DNA from: Halanaerobiaceae bacterium
GTDB lineage: Bacteria; Bacillota; Halanaerobiia; Halanaerobiales; Halarsenatibacteraceae
NCBI GenBank assembly: GCA_003553225.1
Contig: PWDW01000214.1
Span: 1 to 32,477 of the forward strand
DNA: 32,477 bases
Direction of reading: 5' to 3'
A program made the position numbers and the translations under genes. Position 1 is the stretch's first letter, and each line of letters begins with the position of its first letter. Positions 14,508 to 23,319 of the stretch are shown piece by piece. The notes below the pieces were generated by a model. That model was not told the origin of the DNA. It saw only the letters and a list, made by a program, of their open reading frames with translations, and did not search any database.

Positions 14508-15248
14508 ATGCTTAATATCTACTGCTGGAGCTGTGGGTCTAAAATTAATGAGAAGGATGTCCTGGGCCTGGGTAAATTTGATGAAGATATCGGGAAATAT
14601 AAGGGAAAAGGTTTTATAACTTTTAAGTGCGGAAAATGCAATAAAGTCAGGTATCAAATTATTAATAGGTCCCTGTTATCAAGGCAGAAGAAATATATTA
14701 ATGGTAAGGCAAAATCACATTATTCAGGAACAAAAGAAAAAGAGAATATTAATATAAACCAGGTTATTGATTTTTTTGAGAGCTTAAATCAAATTAACAC
14801 TGTGGATTGTTTTCTTAAAAAATGTGAAAAATCTGCCGGAACATCAACTGAAGTTGAAGATAAAAGTTTACTTGAACCAATTAATCAACCACTTGATGTG
14901 TATAACCTGTTCATTGAATTAAGTGATTTAAACGAAGAACGTTTGATGATTTTAGCCTTGAATAGTGATAATTTTCCTGTGAGCTGGGAATTCATGGGTG
15001 GAGGTCTGGATCGTAAAATTAATTTACACCCCAGGACAATTTATCATAAACCATTTTTGATTGAGGATAATGTTTCCGTAATTCTGGCCAGGAATATTCA
15101 GGAAAATTTTAAAAAACCGGAAAATAAAGAAGTACTAAAAATAAAAAGGTTAAAAAAGGCCGGGAAAATACTGGGGATCCAGTTTTTGGATTTTATTGTT
15201 ATTGATGATAAAGAATTTTATAGTTATGATGACCTGGATTTAATTTGA
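14508..15248 (+). CDS. Zinc-ribbon protein with a degenerate RadC/JAB-like C-terminal domain
   Basis: The 246-residue protein has an N-terminal zinc-ribbon-like unit (CWSC at residues 6-9 and CGKC at 41-44), a charged low-complexity middle (about 50-125), and a C-terminal part from about 130 that follows the RadC/JAB fold pattern. The pattern includes NEERLMILALNS, LHPRTIY (the HPRE-like block), VILARN, then KRLKKAGKILGIQFLDFIVID and a final YSYDDL. In active JAMM proteins VILARN would read as HNHP and LDFI as LDHI; both metal-binding positions are lost, so it is probably an inactive scaffold or binding domain. The family assignment is from pattern memory, not a search. GGGAGGAGGG supports the ATG. 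It lies about 70 bases after the mtaD-like gene. Confidence 0.75.
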   Translation: MLNIYCWSCGSKINEKDVLGLGKFDEDIGKYKGKGFITFKCGKCNKVRYQIINRSLLSRQKKYINGKAKSHYSGTKEKENININQVIDFFESLNQINTVDCFLKKCEKSAGTSTEVEDKSLLEPINQPLDVYNLFIELSDLNEERLMILALNSDNFPVSWEFMGGGLDRKINLHPRTIYHKPFLIEDNVSVILARNIQENFKKPENKEVLKIKRLKKAGKILGIQFLDFIVIDDKEFYSYDDLDLI

Positions 15249-15343
15249 ATTTTTTATTAATTCCCTGCTTTAAATGCAGGAGACCATTTCAATTTATAAA
15301 TTTAGACTATTAAAAGGAGTAAGTCAATATATATAAATAAATT

Positions 15344-15370
15344 TTGACAGAAAAAAGTTATTTTTATAAT
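15344..15370 (+). promoter_or_regulatory. Possible promoter upstream of the UPF0182 gene
   Basis: A perfect TTGACA at 15344-15349 is followed by TATAAT at 15365-15370, but the spacer is only 15 bases (17 if TAATAA is used as the -10). Transcription from here would leave a very short leader that cuts close to the ribosome binding site, so the assignment is tentative. Confidence 0.4.
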
Positions 15371-15390
15371 AAGGAAGGGGCAGGATATTA

Positions 15391-18252
15391 ATGATCCGAA
15401 AAAGTTTAAAAGCAGTTCTGGCAATAATTATTGCCGCTGTAATTATACTGGGAATATTAATTATGACCAGTTCCCGGGTTATTACAGATTATATGTGGTT
15501 TCAGAATCTGGATTATGTATATACTTTTCTGGTGATGTTTTTTGCCAATTTTAGTGTCCGACTAACTCTTGGTTTAATTTTTACGATTTTTATATTTTTA
15601 AATCTTTATTTTACCAAAGATATTTTTCTGGAAGATAAAAAAGTTCAGATGGAAAATGTAGAACAATTATTTGGTGACAACAGGGAGCAAGTTCTGGATT
15701 GGTTAAGCAAAAAACGCCTGCTGCTTATTTATCTGGCGGGAAGTGTTTTTATGGGGTTTTTATTTAGTGCGGTCGGGCAGGGAGTATGGAAAACTGTTTT
15801 AAAATTTTTCAATCAGACATCTTTTGATACTCTGGATCCTATTTTTTCAAGAGATCTTGGGTTTTATGTTTTTTCTCTTCCTTTTTACAATTTAATTAGA
15901 GAAATGGCAACTCTTTTGATAGTTATCACCTTAATAGTGGTAGCCGTATTATATGTTCTGGGTTCAGGAGTAAGCTCCCTGGAAAATATTAAAATAAAAT
16001 TTTCTAAAAAAGCAAAAGCACATTTAACAACATTAATAGTTGCCTTTTTATTTTTAAAAGCCTGGGACTACAGGTTAAGCATGTTTGATCTTCTTTATTC
16101 TGAAAGAGGTGCGGCTTTTGGTGCCAGCTATACTGATATCAATGCCAATCTAATCGGATTGTGGATTTTACTTATAACCGCTATTGCTGTGGGCTTATTG
16201 CTTATATACAGTATAGTGAAAAGAAAATACAATTTGATTGTCTGGGGATTGGGAATCTGGATAGGACTTTCCATTATTTTTGGTAGTGTATATCCGGGAG
16301 TTGTTCAAAGATTTCGCGTGGAACCCAATGAGCTGGAAAGGGAGCGTCAGTATATAGAAAACAACATTGACATGACTCTTGCAGCCTATGGTCTTGATGA
16401 AGTTTCCCGCAGAGAATTTGATCTAGATAATACAATTACTGCTGAAGATCTGGAAGCCAACATAGATATAATAGACAATATTAGGCTATGGGATCATCGG
16501 CCAAAACTTTCCAGTTATGGTCAGCTTCAGGAACTGAGACCTTATTATCGTTTTCAGGATGTTGATATAGACCGTTATCACATCAATGGTGAATACCGCC
16601 AGGTAATGCTTTCGGCCCGGGAGCTGGATAAAACACGTTTACCCAGTCGCACCTGGGTCAATGAAAAATTAATTTATACTCACGGCTATGGAATAGTTAT
16701 GAGTCCTGTAAGCAGTGTTATTTCAGATGGAATGCCGGAATTTATAATAAGGGATATACCCTCCCGTACTGAAACGGATATTGAGCTTGATAATTTAGCC
16801 TTATATTATGGGGAAATGACAGATGATTATGTAATTGCCAATACTAATGCCCGTGAATTTCATTACAGCAGTGGTGACCAGAATGTATACCGCAGTTATA
16901 CGGGTACTGGAGGAGTTGAGGTGGGCAGCTTTTTGCGCCGTATTTTGTTTTCTTTAAGATTCGGTGATCTACAAATTTTTCTTACTGATGCTGTAAAATC
17001 AGACAGCAGAATGATGTTCAATCGTAATATTCAGGAAAGGGTTAACAGAATTGCTCCCTTCCTGATGTATGATAGCGATCCTTATCTGGTGATAGAAAAT
17101 GGTAATCTATACTGGATTCAGGATGCCTACACAACCACTGATCGTTATCCTTATTCCACACCTTATAATAGAATAAATAATTATATTAGAAATTCAGTGA
17201 AAGTTGTTATTGATGCCTATCAAGGAGATGTAACATTTTATATTGTTGATGATGAGGATCCAATGGTCCAGACCTACAGCAATATTTTTCCGGATCTGTT
17301 TACCGATGGTGAAGAGATGCCGGAATATTTAATAAGTCATCTTCGATATCCAGAAGATTTATTTAATATTCAAACTCAGCTGTATCGTTTTTATCATATG
17401 CAGGATCCGGATGTATTTTACAATCAGGAAGATTTATGGGATATTCCCACAGAAAAATACGGACAGGCAAGTATTCAAATGCAGCCCTATTATATTATGA
17501 ACAGACTGCTGGGTGATGAAGATATTGAATTTACACTTATGCTGCCCTTTACTCCGTCCACCAGGAACAACATGATCTCCTGGATGGCTGCCCGGTCTGA
17601 TGGTGATAATTACGGTGAACTGGTTGTATATAACTTCCCGGAAGGTGAGCTGGTATATGGGCCTCAGCAGATTGAGTCCAGAATCGACCAGCATCCCGAT
17701 ATTTCACAGCAGCTGTCCTTATGGGGACAGCGGGGTTCTAGAGTAATCCGTGGTAATTTGCTGGTTATTCCCATTGAAAATTCTATTCTGTATATTGAAC
17801 CTATTTATATAGAAGCTGAGGACACACAAATTCCGGAAATGAGAAGAGTTATTGTCAGTCATGATGATCGGCTTGTTATGGCTCCCAGTCTGGATCAGGG
17901 TCTGATCCAGTTATTTGGGGAGTTTAGAGATGAGACAATCGAAGAAATACCTGATATTATTGATGAAGATATTACAGAAATCAGTGAAGAGATGTATGTT
18001 TCGGAATCATTTCGCGAGCTTTCAAGAGAAGCGGTTGCTATTTATGAAGAGCTGATCGAGGCTCAGAGAGCTGGTGAATGGGGAAGTTATGGGGATCTAC
18101 TCCAGGAACTGGAAGAAATTCTTTACCAGATACGGGACATTGAAGGCCTGGAATCTGAGGAACCTTCAGATGTCCTGGATATGGATAACGAAGTGCTGGA
18201 GGATAGTCTGGAACCGGAGAACAATAATCAGCAGGAATTTGATGATTTTTAA
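15391..18252 (+). CDS. UPF0182 family large membrane protein
   Basis: A 953-residue protein of the UPF0182 family, whose function is not established. The N-terminal third (to about residue 310) has around seven hydrophobic segments, starting with LAIIIAAVIILGILI, and includes family-type stretches such as DPIFSRDLGFYVFSLPFY. The rest is a large soluble domain, probably outside the cell, with blocks such as ELERERQYIENNI, THGYG, DIPSRTE, YYGEMTDDYVI, and later VIPIENSILYIEPIY. The C-terminus is strongly acidic. Length and layout match the family. It appears to be a single-gene unit with its own promoter candidate and a strong terminator. Confidence 0.93.
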   Translation: MIRKSLKAVLAIIIAAVIILGILIMTSSRVITDYMWFQNLDYVYTFLVMFFANFSVRLTLGLIFTIFIFLNLYFTKDIFLEDKKVQMENVEQLFGDNREQVLDWLSKKRLLLIYLAGSVFMGFLFSAVGQGVWKTVLKFFNQTSFDTLDPIFSRDLGFYVFSLPFYNLIREMATLLIVITLIVVAVLYVLGSGVSSLENIKIKFSKKAKAHLTTLIVAFLFLKAWDYRLSMFDLLYSERGAAFGASYTDINANLIGLWILLITAIAVGLLLIYSIVKRKYNLIVWGLGIWIGLSIIFGSVYPGVVQRFRVEPNELERERQYIENNIDMTLAAYGLDEVSRREFDLDNTITAEDLEANIDIIDNIRLWDHRPKLSSYGQLQELRPYYRFQDVDIDRYHINGEYRQVMLSARELDKTRLPSRTWVNEKLIYTHGYGIVMSPVSSVISDGMPEFIIRDIPSRTETDIELDNLALYYGEMTDDYVIANTNAREFHYSSGDQNVYRSYTGTGGVEVGSFLRRILFSLRFGDLQIFLTDAVKSDSRMMFNRNIQERVNRIAPFLMYDSDPYLVIENGNLYWIQDAYTTTDRYPYSTPYNRINNYIRNSVKVVIDAYQGDVTFYIVDDEDPMVQTYSNIFPDLFTDGEEMPEYLISHLRYPEDLFNIQTQLYRFYHMQDPDVFYNQEDLWDIPTEKYGQASIQMQPYYIMNRLLGDEDIEFTLMLPFTPSTRNNMISWMAARSDGDNYGELVVYNFPEGELVYGPQQIESRIDQHPDISQQLSLWGQRGSRVIRGNLLVIPIENSILYIEPIYIEAEDTQIPEMRRVIVSHDDRLVMAPSLDQGLIQLFGEFRDETIEEIPDIIDEDITEISEEMYVSESFRELSREAVAIYEELIEAQRAGEWGSYGDLLQELEEILYQIRDIEGLESEEPSDVLDMDNEVLEDSLEPENNNQQEFDDF

Positions 18253-18298
18253 ATAAAATAAAACCAAATTAAAATAGGTTATTAAACTTCCTTTCAAT

Positions 18299-18326
18299 GG
18301 CCCGGATTTTGTCCGGGCCCTGTTTT
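18299..18326 (+). terminator. Rho-independent terminator after the UPF0182 gene
   Basis: GGCCCGGA (18299-18306) pairs perfectly with TCCGGGCC (18312-18319) around a 5-base loop and is followed by CTGTTTT. Confidence 0.9.
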
Positions 18327-18352
18327 AATTATGTTCCGGAGGAGGAAATTAC

Positions 18353-18490
18353 ATGATCCGGGGCTGGGACCGGTTTCTGGAAGTTTGTCCATTTAATGAA
18401 AATACACCTGAAAATATTTACTCTGACTTCAGGTCCATAATTAAACCTTGGAAATGGGAAATATTAAGTTTAACAGAAAATAATTTCTGA
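18353..18490 (+). CDS. Small unrecognised gene, 45 codons to an in-frame UGA
   Basis: The ATG at 18353 follows a strong ribosome binding site, GGAGGAGG at 18338-18345, with 7-base spacing. The frame runs 45 codons to a TGA at 18488-18490. The peptide begins MIRGWDRFLEVCPF, contains IIKPWKWEILSLTENNF, has three Trp and one Cys, and shows no signal peptide or membrane segment. I do not recognise a family. The same frame continues beyond the TGA for 27 codons and ends just before the next gene, so the full product may be 73 residues. It could be a real short protein, a gene broken by a Trp-to-stop change, or a recoded gene. Confidence 0.5.
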   Translation: MIRGWDRFLEVCPFNENTPENIYSDFRSIIKPWKWEILSLTENNF

Positions 18491-18574
18491 CAAATAGCGC
18501 AATACTCCACTCTCCTGGCGGGGGACTTATGTTTTGCAAAAGGAGCACTAAACTTTATTCAGCAGGAATTATAA
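18488..18574 (+). other. In-frame continuation after UGA with a SECIS-like hairpin
   Basis: After the TGA the frame stays open for 27 sensible codons (beginning QIAQYSTLLAGDLCF) to a TAA at 18572-18574, just before the ribosome binding site of the nucleoside kinase gene. A 5-bp hairpin with one wobble pair, TCTCC (18511-18515) and GGGGA (18521-18525), has the loop TGGCG starting 25 bases after the TGA. That spacing, and a G among the first two loop bases, fit the general bacterial SECIS model as I remember it. UGA is a normal stop elsewhere in this window (trpD, plsC, plsY). Confidence 0.3.
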
Positions 18575-18596
18575 ATTGAAGGGGGAGTTTTCTTAT

Positions 18597-20264
18597 ATGC
18601 CGGAATATCAAATTGACAATAAAAAATATAATTTTGAAGATCATATAAGTCTTGAAGAAATTAAAAATAAGATATACGATACTTCTGAAAAAAGAGATAA
18701 AGAGCTGATTGTAGCGGCCCTGGTGAATAATAAAATATTTGAACTCAACCAAATACCAGAAAACAGAGCTAATATTTCATTTATTACTATCTGTGATGTT
18801 CTGGGAAACCGTATTTATAGAAGAAGTCTAATGTTTTTGATGGCCTGTGTAATATATAATAAATTTCCTGATTGCAGAATGTCTATCAACCATACTGTCA
18901 GCAATGGTGTCTACTGTGAAATTGAAAAAAGAAAAGCACTCAACCAGAGAGAAATAAACCAAATTGTCGACAGTATGAATAAACTTATTGATCGGGATTT
19001 TCCCATCAAAAAAGAGATTTTGAGCAAACAGAAAGCAATAAATATATTCAAGGAACAGGGATTTAAGGACAAAATAGAGGTTATTAAACAGCAAAACAAA
19101 AATCAATATGTACTTTATAAGTTAAACGATTATTATGATTATTTATATTATAATATGGTGCCCTCAACAAAGTATTTGAAAAAATTTAAACTTCAATACA
19201 GTTTCCCCGGTTTTGTGCTGCTTTTTCCTCAGAGAGATGACCCTGCAAATATTCCTGATTTTAGAGACCAGCCTCAGCTGGGAAAAGCAATGATAGAATA
19301 TGAACACTTTGGAAAAATTATGGGTATAAGCTCTGCTCATCAGCTAAATAAGACCATACAAAATAATGGTTTTGTTGAATTAATTCAGGTTTCAGAAGCC
19401 AGACATGAAAAAAAGATAGCCCAAATAGCTGATTTAATTGAAGAAAATATTGAAGATAAAAGGGTTATTTTAATTGCCGGTCCCTCTTCTTCAGGAAAAA
19501 CCACTTTTTCTCACCGACTGTGTATTCAATTGAAAATAAATTCAATTTTCCCGGCTCAGATTTCTCTGGACAATTACTTTGTTAATAGAGAAAACACCCC
19601 CCGGGATGAAAATGGAGAATTAAATTTCGAAGCATTAGAAGCTCTTGATTTAGAATTATTAAACAACCAACTCATTGCATTACTGCAGGGAGAAAAAGTT
19701 GAAATTCCCCGATATAATTTTCAGGAAGGGAAAAGAGAAGATAAGGGGGTTTTTCTAAAGCTGAAAGAAGATCAGCCTCTGATCCTGGAAGGTATTCACT
19801 GTATGAATAATAAATTAACCAGAGCTATTCCAGATGAACATAAGTTTAAAATTTATGTCAGTGCTCTAACCCAGATTAATATTGATAAACACAGCCGGAT
19901 CCCCACTACTGATACCCGAAAAATCAGAAGGATAATCAGGGATTACCAGTTCAGAGGTCATGATGTTTTAAAAACCCTTGAACTATGGCCTTCAGTTCGC
20001 AAAGGAGAAGATAAAAATATTTTTCCCTATCAGGAAAATGCTGATGTGATGTTTAATTCAGCTTTAATATATGAAATGCCGGCCTTAAAAAAGCATGGTC
20101 TGCCCCTCCTTAAAAACATAGATCGGGAATCTAATTTGTCTTATGAAGCAGAGAGATTAATTGAAGTTCTGGAATGCTTTGCTGATGTAGAGACCAAATA
20201 CATCCCTTATAATTCAATACTCAGGGAATTTATCGGGAACAGCAGTTTTCGGGATAATCATTAA
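18597..20264 (+). CDS. Nucleoside kinase with ThrRS-like N-terminal region (uridine kinase family)
   Basis: The C-terminal half is a P-loop kinase of the uridine kinase/phosphoribulokinase type. Its Walker A is GPSSSGKTTF at residues 295-304, and LILEGIHCMN supplies the Walker B-like strand. RRIIRDYQFRGHD follows. The N-terminal half resembles the TGS and editing-domain region of threonyl-tRNA synthetase (SINHTVSNGVYCE is part of it), a fusion known from Firmicutes and annotated as nucleoside kinase. The ATG at 18597 gives 555 residues; an in-frame TTG at 18576 overlaps the start of the ribosome binding site region (AAGGGGGA at about 18579). The last 35 bases overlap the convergent HAD gene. 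The in vivo substrate is probably uridine or cytidine, but unproven. Confidence 0.88.
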   Translation: MPEYQIDNKKYNFEDHISLEEIKNKIYDTSEKRDKELIVAALVNNKIFELNQIPENRANISFITICDVLGNRIYRRSLMFLMACVIYNKFPDCRMSINHTVSNGVYCEIEKRKALNQREINQIVDSMNKLIDRDFPIKKEILSKQKAINIFKEQGFKDKIEVIKQQNKNQYVLYKLNDYYDYLYYNMVPSTKYLKKFKLQYSFPGFVLLFPQRDDPANIPDFRDQPQLGKAMIEYEHFGKIMGISSAHQLNKTIQNNGFVELIQVSEARHEKKIAQIADLIEENIEDKRVILIAGPSSSGKTTFSHRLCIQLKINSIFPAQISLDNYFVNRENTPRDENGELNFEALEALDLELLNNQLIALLQGEKVEIPRYNFQEGKREDKGVFLKLKEDQPLILEGIHCMNNKLTRAIPDEHKFKIYVSALTQINIDKHSRIPTTDTRKIRRIIRDYQFRGHDVLKTLELWPSVRKGEDKNIFPYQENADVMFNSALIYEMPALKKHGLPLLKNIDRESNLSYEAERLIEVLECFADVETKYIPYNSILREFIGNSSFRDNH

Positions 20265-20835
20265 AAAAATCATATATTAATTCTTTAATCTGCTGCCAGT
20301 TATCAGCTCTATATAATAATGATGAATTTTCTTCCTTGATCATTCTGTTATGATAGCGGTCTTTAATAATAACTGTAATATTGTTTTGTGACAGCTGGAG
20401 TATATTTTTTTTATTATCTTCAATAAATAAGGGGATATTCTCTTTTTGGATTAGTGGGAGCTTGTTTTTTCTGTGGTGCAGATTATCATAGGGAATATCA
20501 TGTTTTTTTAACCAGTTTTTCGTTAATTTATGGTATTTTAGGTCCCGGGCTGTAATTATATAAATGCAATATCCCCTTTTTTTTAGGGCCTGGATAACTT
20601 GCCGGGAATCTGGAGCCGGTTTTACTTTTGTATATATTTCTTTTGATTTATGTTCTACAAATTTTTTTATGATATCATCAGAGAGACCATAAGCTTCAGT
20701 AAAATCAAATGCATCTTTTTTTCTTTGAATATCATATCCCAGAAAATTGCTAAGATGTTTTTGCCAGATATTATTTTTGTCTCCACCTTCATGAGTAAGA
20801 ACACCATCGATATCAATGCCCAGTTTTTTCTTCAT
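20230..20835 (-). CDS. HAD-superfamily 5'-nucleotidase-like protein
   Basis: A 201-residue HAD phosphatase-type protein. Motif I is DIDGVLT (Asp8 and Asp10), motif II is the YIITARD strand near residue 95, and a C-terminal FIEDN supplies the acidic motif IV. The whole resembles the 5'(3')-deoxyribonucleotidase (NT5C) branch, so a nucleoside monophosphate is a reasonable substrate guess. It lies on the minus strand with AGGAGG upstream of its ATG and shares only about 55 bases with the divergent nth gene. Its 3' end overlaps the end of the nucleoside kinase gene by 35 bases in opposite orientation. Confidence 0.82.
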   Translation of the reverse strand: MKKKLGIDIDGVLTHEGGDKNNIWQKHLSNFLGYDIQRKKDAFDFTEAYGLSDDIIKKFVEHKSKEIYTKVKPAPDSRQVIQALKKRGYCIYIITARDLKYHKLTKNWLKKHDIPYDNLHHRKNKLPLIQKENIPLFIEDNKKNILQLSQNNITVIIKDRYHNRMIKEENSSLLYRADNWQQIKELIYDFFNDYPENCCSR

Positions 20836-20893
20836 AAAATAATCCTCCTGGATTTGAGAAATTGCAAATTGATATTAAAAAAGGGGTTAAATG

Positions 20894-21532
20894 ATGACTA
20901 AAAAAGACGATATAACAAAAATAATTGATATTTTTGCCGAAAAATATCCACAACCCGAAACTTCATTGAATTATAGTAATCCTTTTGAACTTCTGGTGGC
21001 CGTAATTTTATCAGCTCAAACAACCGATAAACAGGTAAACAAAGTTACAAACAAACTATTTAAAGAATATAATACTCCTGAAGAGTTTTCAAGACTAAGT
21101 CGACAAGAACTGCAGAATAAGTTGAAAAGTGTTGGGCTTTATCGTAATAAATCAAAATATATTATTGAAACAGCAAAAATTATTCAAAACAAACATAGGG
21201 GAGCTATTCCCCGGAAGTTGAATGATTTAATGGAGCTTCCCGGAGTTGGGAAAAAGACGGCAGCTGTTTTCTTAGCCTGCTGTAGTGATAAAGACACATT
21301 TCCGGTAGATACTCATGTTTATAGAGTCTCCAAAAGACTGGGATTAACCCGGGGGCAAAATGTAAAAGAAGTTGAAAATGATTTAAAGGATGTTATTCCT
21401 CAAAATCACTGGATTAATATGCACTACTGGTTAATAAATCATGGAAGAGAGGTCTGTAAAGCCCGAAATCCACAATGTGATAAGTGTTCTCTGCAGGATT
21501 ATTGTGCTTATTATACAAAGCAGGAAGATTAA
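20894..21532 (+). CDS. nth: Endonuclease III
   Basis: This DNA glycosylase/AP lyase removes oxidised pyrimidines in base-excision repair. The 212-residue protein shows the helix-hairpin-helix LPGVGKKTAAVFL with catalytic Lys121, the catalytic Asp139 in FPVDTHVYR, and the 4Fe-4S cluster cysteines 188, 195, 198 and 204 (Cx6Cx2Cx5C). Two adjacent ATGs (20891 and 20894) are possible; the second is better spaced from AAGGGG at 20881-20886. It is divergent from the HAD gene. Confidence 0.95.
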   Translation: MTKKDDITKIIDIFAEKYPQPETSLNYSNPFELLVAVILSAQTTDKQVNKVTNKLFKEYNTPEEFSRLSRQELQNKLKSVGLYRNKSKYIIETAKIIQNKHRGAIPRKLNDLMELPGVGKKTAAVFLACCSDKDTFPVDTHVYRVSKRLGLTRGQNVKEVENDLKDVIPQNHWINMHYWLINHGREVCKARNPQCDKCSLQDYCAYYTKQED

Positions 21533-21692
21533 TTATTTTAATGTGAAAAATATATGAAATTAGAAGGAATTTTCATGATTATATCGAATTATATATAGTA
21601 GAATAATAAATTAAATTTTTATTAAACAATCAAAAAATCTGCCAAAGACAAATCGTTTTAATTCAAATATTATTTCTTTCAGGTGATTACTT

Positions 21693-22190
21693 ATGCATGT
21701 TGTCCTGGTTGAGCCAGAAATTCCTCCTAATACAGGTAATATTGCCCGTACATGTGCTGTAACAGACAGCACACTGCATCTTGTACACCCTCTGGGTTTT
21801 TCTCTGGATGATAAGTATCTGCAGAGAGCCGGTTTGGATTACTGGGATATGGTTGAAATTCATCAATATCAATCTCTGGAAGAAGTCATAAATAAATTTA
21901 AAGATCATAACATGTATTTCACTTCTAAAAAAGCTGTTCACAATTATCACGAGATTGATTACAAATCAGAGGATCTCATCTTTTTTGGCAGAGAGACAGC
22001 CGGTTTACCGGAAAAATTTCTTCTGGAAAATTTGGACAGGAGTATCCGAATTCCAATGGTCAGGGGAGCAAGATCATTAAATCTGGCTAATTCTGTTGCA
22101 GTTGTCCTATATGAAGCTCTAAGGCAAAATAAATTTTCCGGCTTAAAAGCCCGGGGCAGGTTTATACATATGCAAAAAAATATTCTATAG
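21693..22190 (+). CDS. trmL: tRNA (cytidine(34)-2'-O)-methyltransferase
   Basis: A SPOUT-class methyltransferase that 2'-O-methylates the wobble base of certain leucine tRNAs. The 165-residue protein begins with VVLVEPEIPPNTGNIART and has LHLVHPLGF, FGRETAGLP and the SAM-knot block IRIPMVRGARSLNLANSVA. These are diagnostic of TrmL/YibK. AGGTGATT provides the ribosome binding site, and the gene ends in TAG. The 160 bases upstream hold no gene that I can see. The next gene follows after 28 bases. Confidence 0.95.
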   Translation: MHVVLVEPEIPPNTGNIARTCAVTDSTLHLVHPLGFSLDDKYLQRAGLDYWDMVEIHQYQSLEEVINKFKDHNMYFTSKKAVHNYHEIDYKSEDLIFFGRETAGLPEKFLLENLDRSIRIPMVRGARSLNLANSVAVVLYEALRQNKFSGLKARGRFIHMQKNIL

Positions 22191-22218
22191 TATAATAAAT
22201 CAAAATGGAGGTAACTTA

Positions 22219-23271
22219 ATGTATTCCGTGAAAAAAATTACATATTTTATATTCATTTTTCTCTTGATATGTGCTTCACTCTCCACTCAGTCGTCAGCCC
22301 AAATACTTGAGAGAGGGGACAGAGGCCAGCAGGTAGAAGAAATTCAAACTATGCTGGATAATATTGGATATGATGTAGAGATTGATGGTGTTTTTGGCCC
22401 CTGGACAGAAAGAGCTGTTAAGGATTTCCAGTATAATAATAATCTAAAAGTTGACGGGATTATGGGCACCAGTACCCGGAATGCCCTGCAGAACATGCAG
22501 GGTGAAATAGAATATGAAATTAAACCCGGGGATACTTTGATAGAACTCGCACAGAAATATAATACCAGTGTTAAAAACATAAAAGAAAGAAACAATCTCA
22601 AAAATGAGACTATTATTGCCGGGGATATAATAAAAATACCTTTTGATGGGACCGGGGGAGTTCATCATGATTCTCGAAGCAGAACTGAAGAAAGACAAAA
22701 TCCCCCCTCTAAATACATAACTCATCAAATACAGCCCGGAGAATCACTTTCTGTTATAGCAAATCGATATGGAACCAGCATAGAAACTATACAGCTTTCC
22801 AATAATTTGAAGGGCAGTCGAATTTATGCCGGACAGGAGATTAAAATCCCGAATCCGGCTGCTGATGGATCTTTTCATCTTTCAGAAAACTCATTTATCT
22901 GGCCCCTGATGGGGCGTATTTCTTCACCTTTTGGCTACAGGACTCATCCGGTTAGTGGAGAAAGAGATTTTCACAGTGGATTAGATATTGCAGCTCCTTC
23001 CGGAACAATCATCAGAGCAGCAGCTTCTGGTAAAGTAATTTTAAGTGAATGGCTTTCTGGATATGGTAAAACTATTGTTATTAAACATTCACCTGATGTT
23101 AAAACCCTTTATGCCCATAATTCTACACTTCTGGTTTCCGAAGGTCAGGAAGTTGAAATTGGTCAGCCTATTTCCAGGGTGGGAAGTACAGGTGTAAGCA
23201 CCGGGCCGCATTTACATTTTGAAGTTCAGGTCAACGGAAATGCGGTTAATCCGGTGGACTATTTACCTTAA
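22219..23271 (+). CDS. Secreted peptidoglycan-binding, LysM and M23 metallopeptidase
   Basis: A 350-residue cell-wall endopeptidase. An N-terminal signal peptide (hydrophobic residues 7-20) probably ends at about residue 27. A PG_binding_1 domain follows (about 33-92). Two LysM domains come next, the first from about 99 to 141 and the second from about 168 to 211, joined by a charged linker. A C-terminal M23 domain completes it (about 228-350), with zinc ligands His252 and Asp256 (HSGLD), His300 and HLH at 331-333. All catalytic positions look intact. It should act outside the membrane in wall remodelling or cell separation. GGAGGT precedes the ATG. A weak terminator follows. Confidence 0.93.
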   Translation: MYSVKKITYFIFIFLLICASLSTQSSAQILERGDRGQQVEEIQTMLDNIGYDVEIDGVFGPWTERAVKDFQYNNNLKVDGIMGTSTRNALQNMQGEIEYEIKPGDTLIELAQKYNTSVKNIKERNNLKNETIIAGDIIKIPFDGTGGVHHDSRSRTEERQNPPSKYITHQIQPGESLSVIANRYGTSIETIQLSNNLKGSRIYAGQEIKIPNPAADGSFHLSENSFIWPLMGRISSPFGYRTHPVSGERDFHSGLDIAAPSGTIIRAAASGKVILSEWLSGYGKTIVIKHSPDVKTLYAHNSTLLVSEGQEVEIGQPISRVGSTGVSTGPHLHFEVQVNGNAVNPVDYLP

Positions 23272-23295
23272 TATAACAAACATAAATATAAGATT

Positions 23296-23318
23296 CAGGG
23301 AATTACTGTCCTGTTTTT
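23296..23318 (+). terminator. Weak rho-independent terminator after the M23 peptidase gene
   Basis: CAGGG (23296-23300) and TCCTG (23309-23313) form a 5-bp stem with one wobble pair around an 8-base loop, followed by TTTTT. It is short but well placed. Confidence 0.45.
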
Positions 23319-23319
23319 C

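Noticed and set aside
15265-15282. Short CCTGC/GCAGG hairpin after the zinc-ribbon/JAB gene as a terminator
   Set aside because: Only a 5-bp stem with no T-run; too weak to call.
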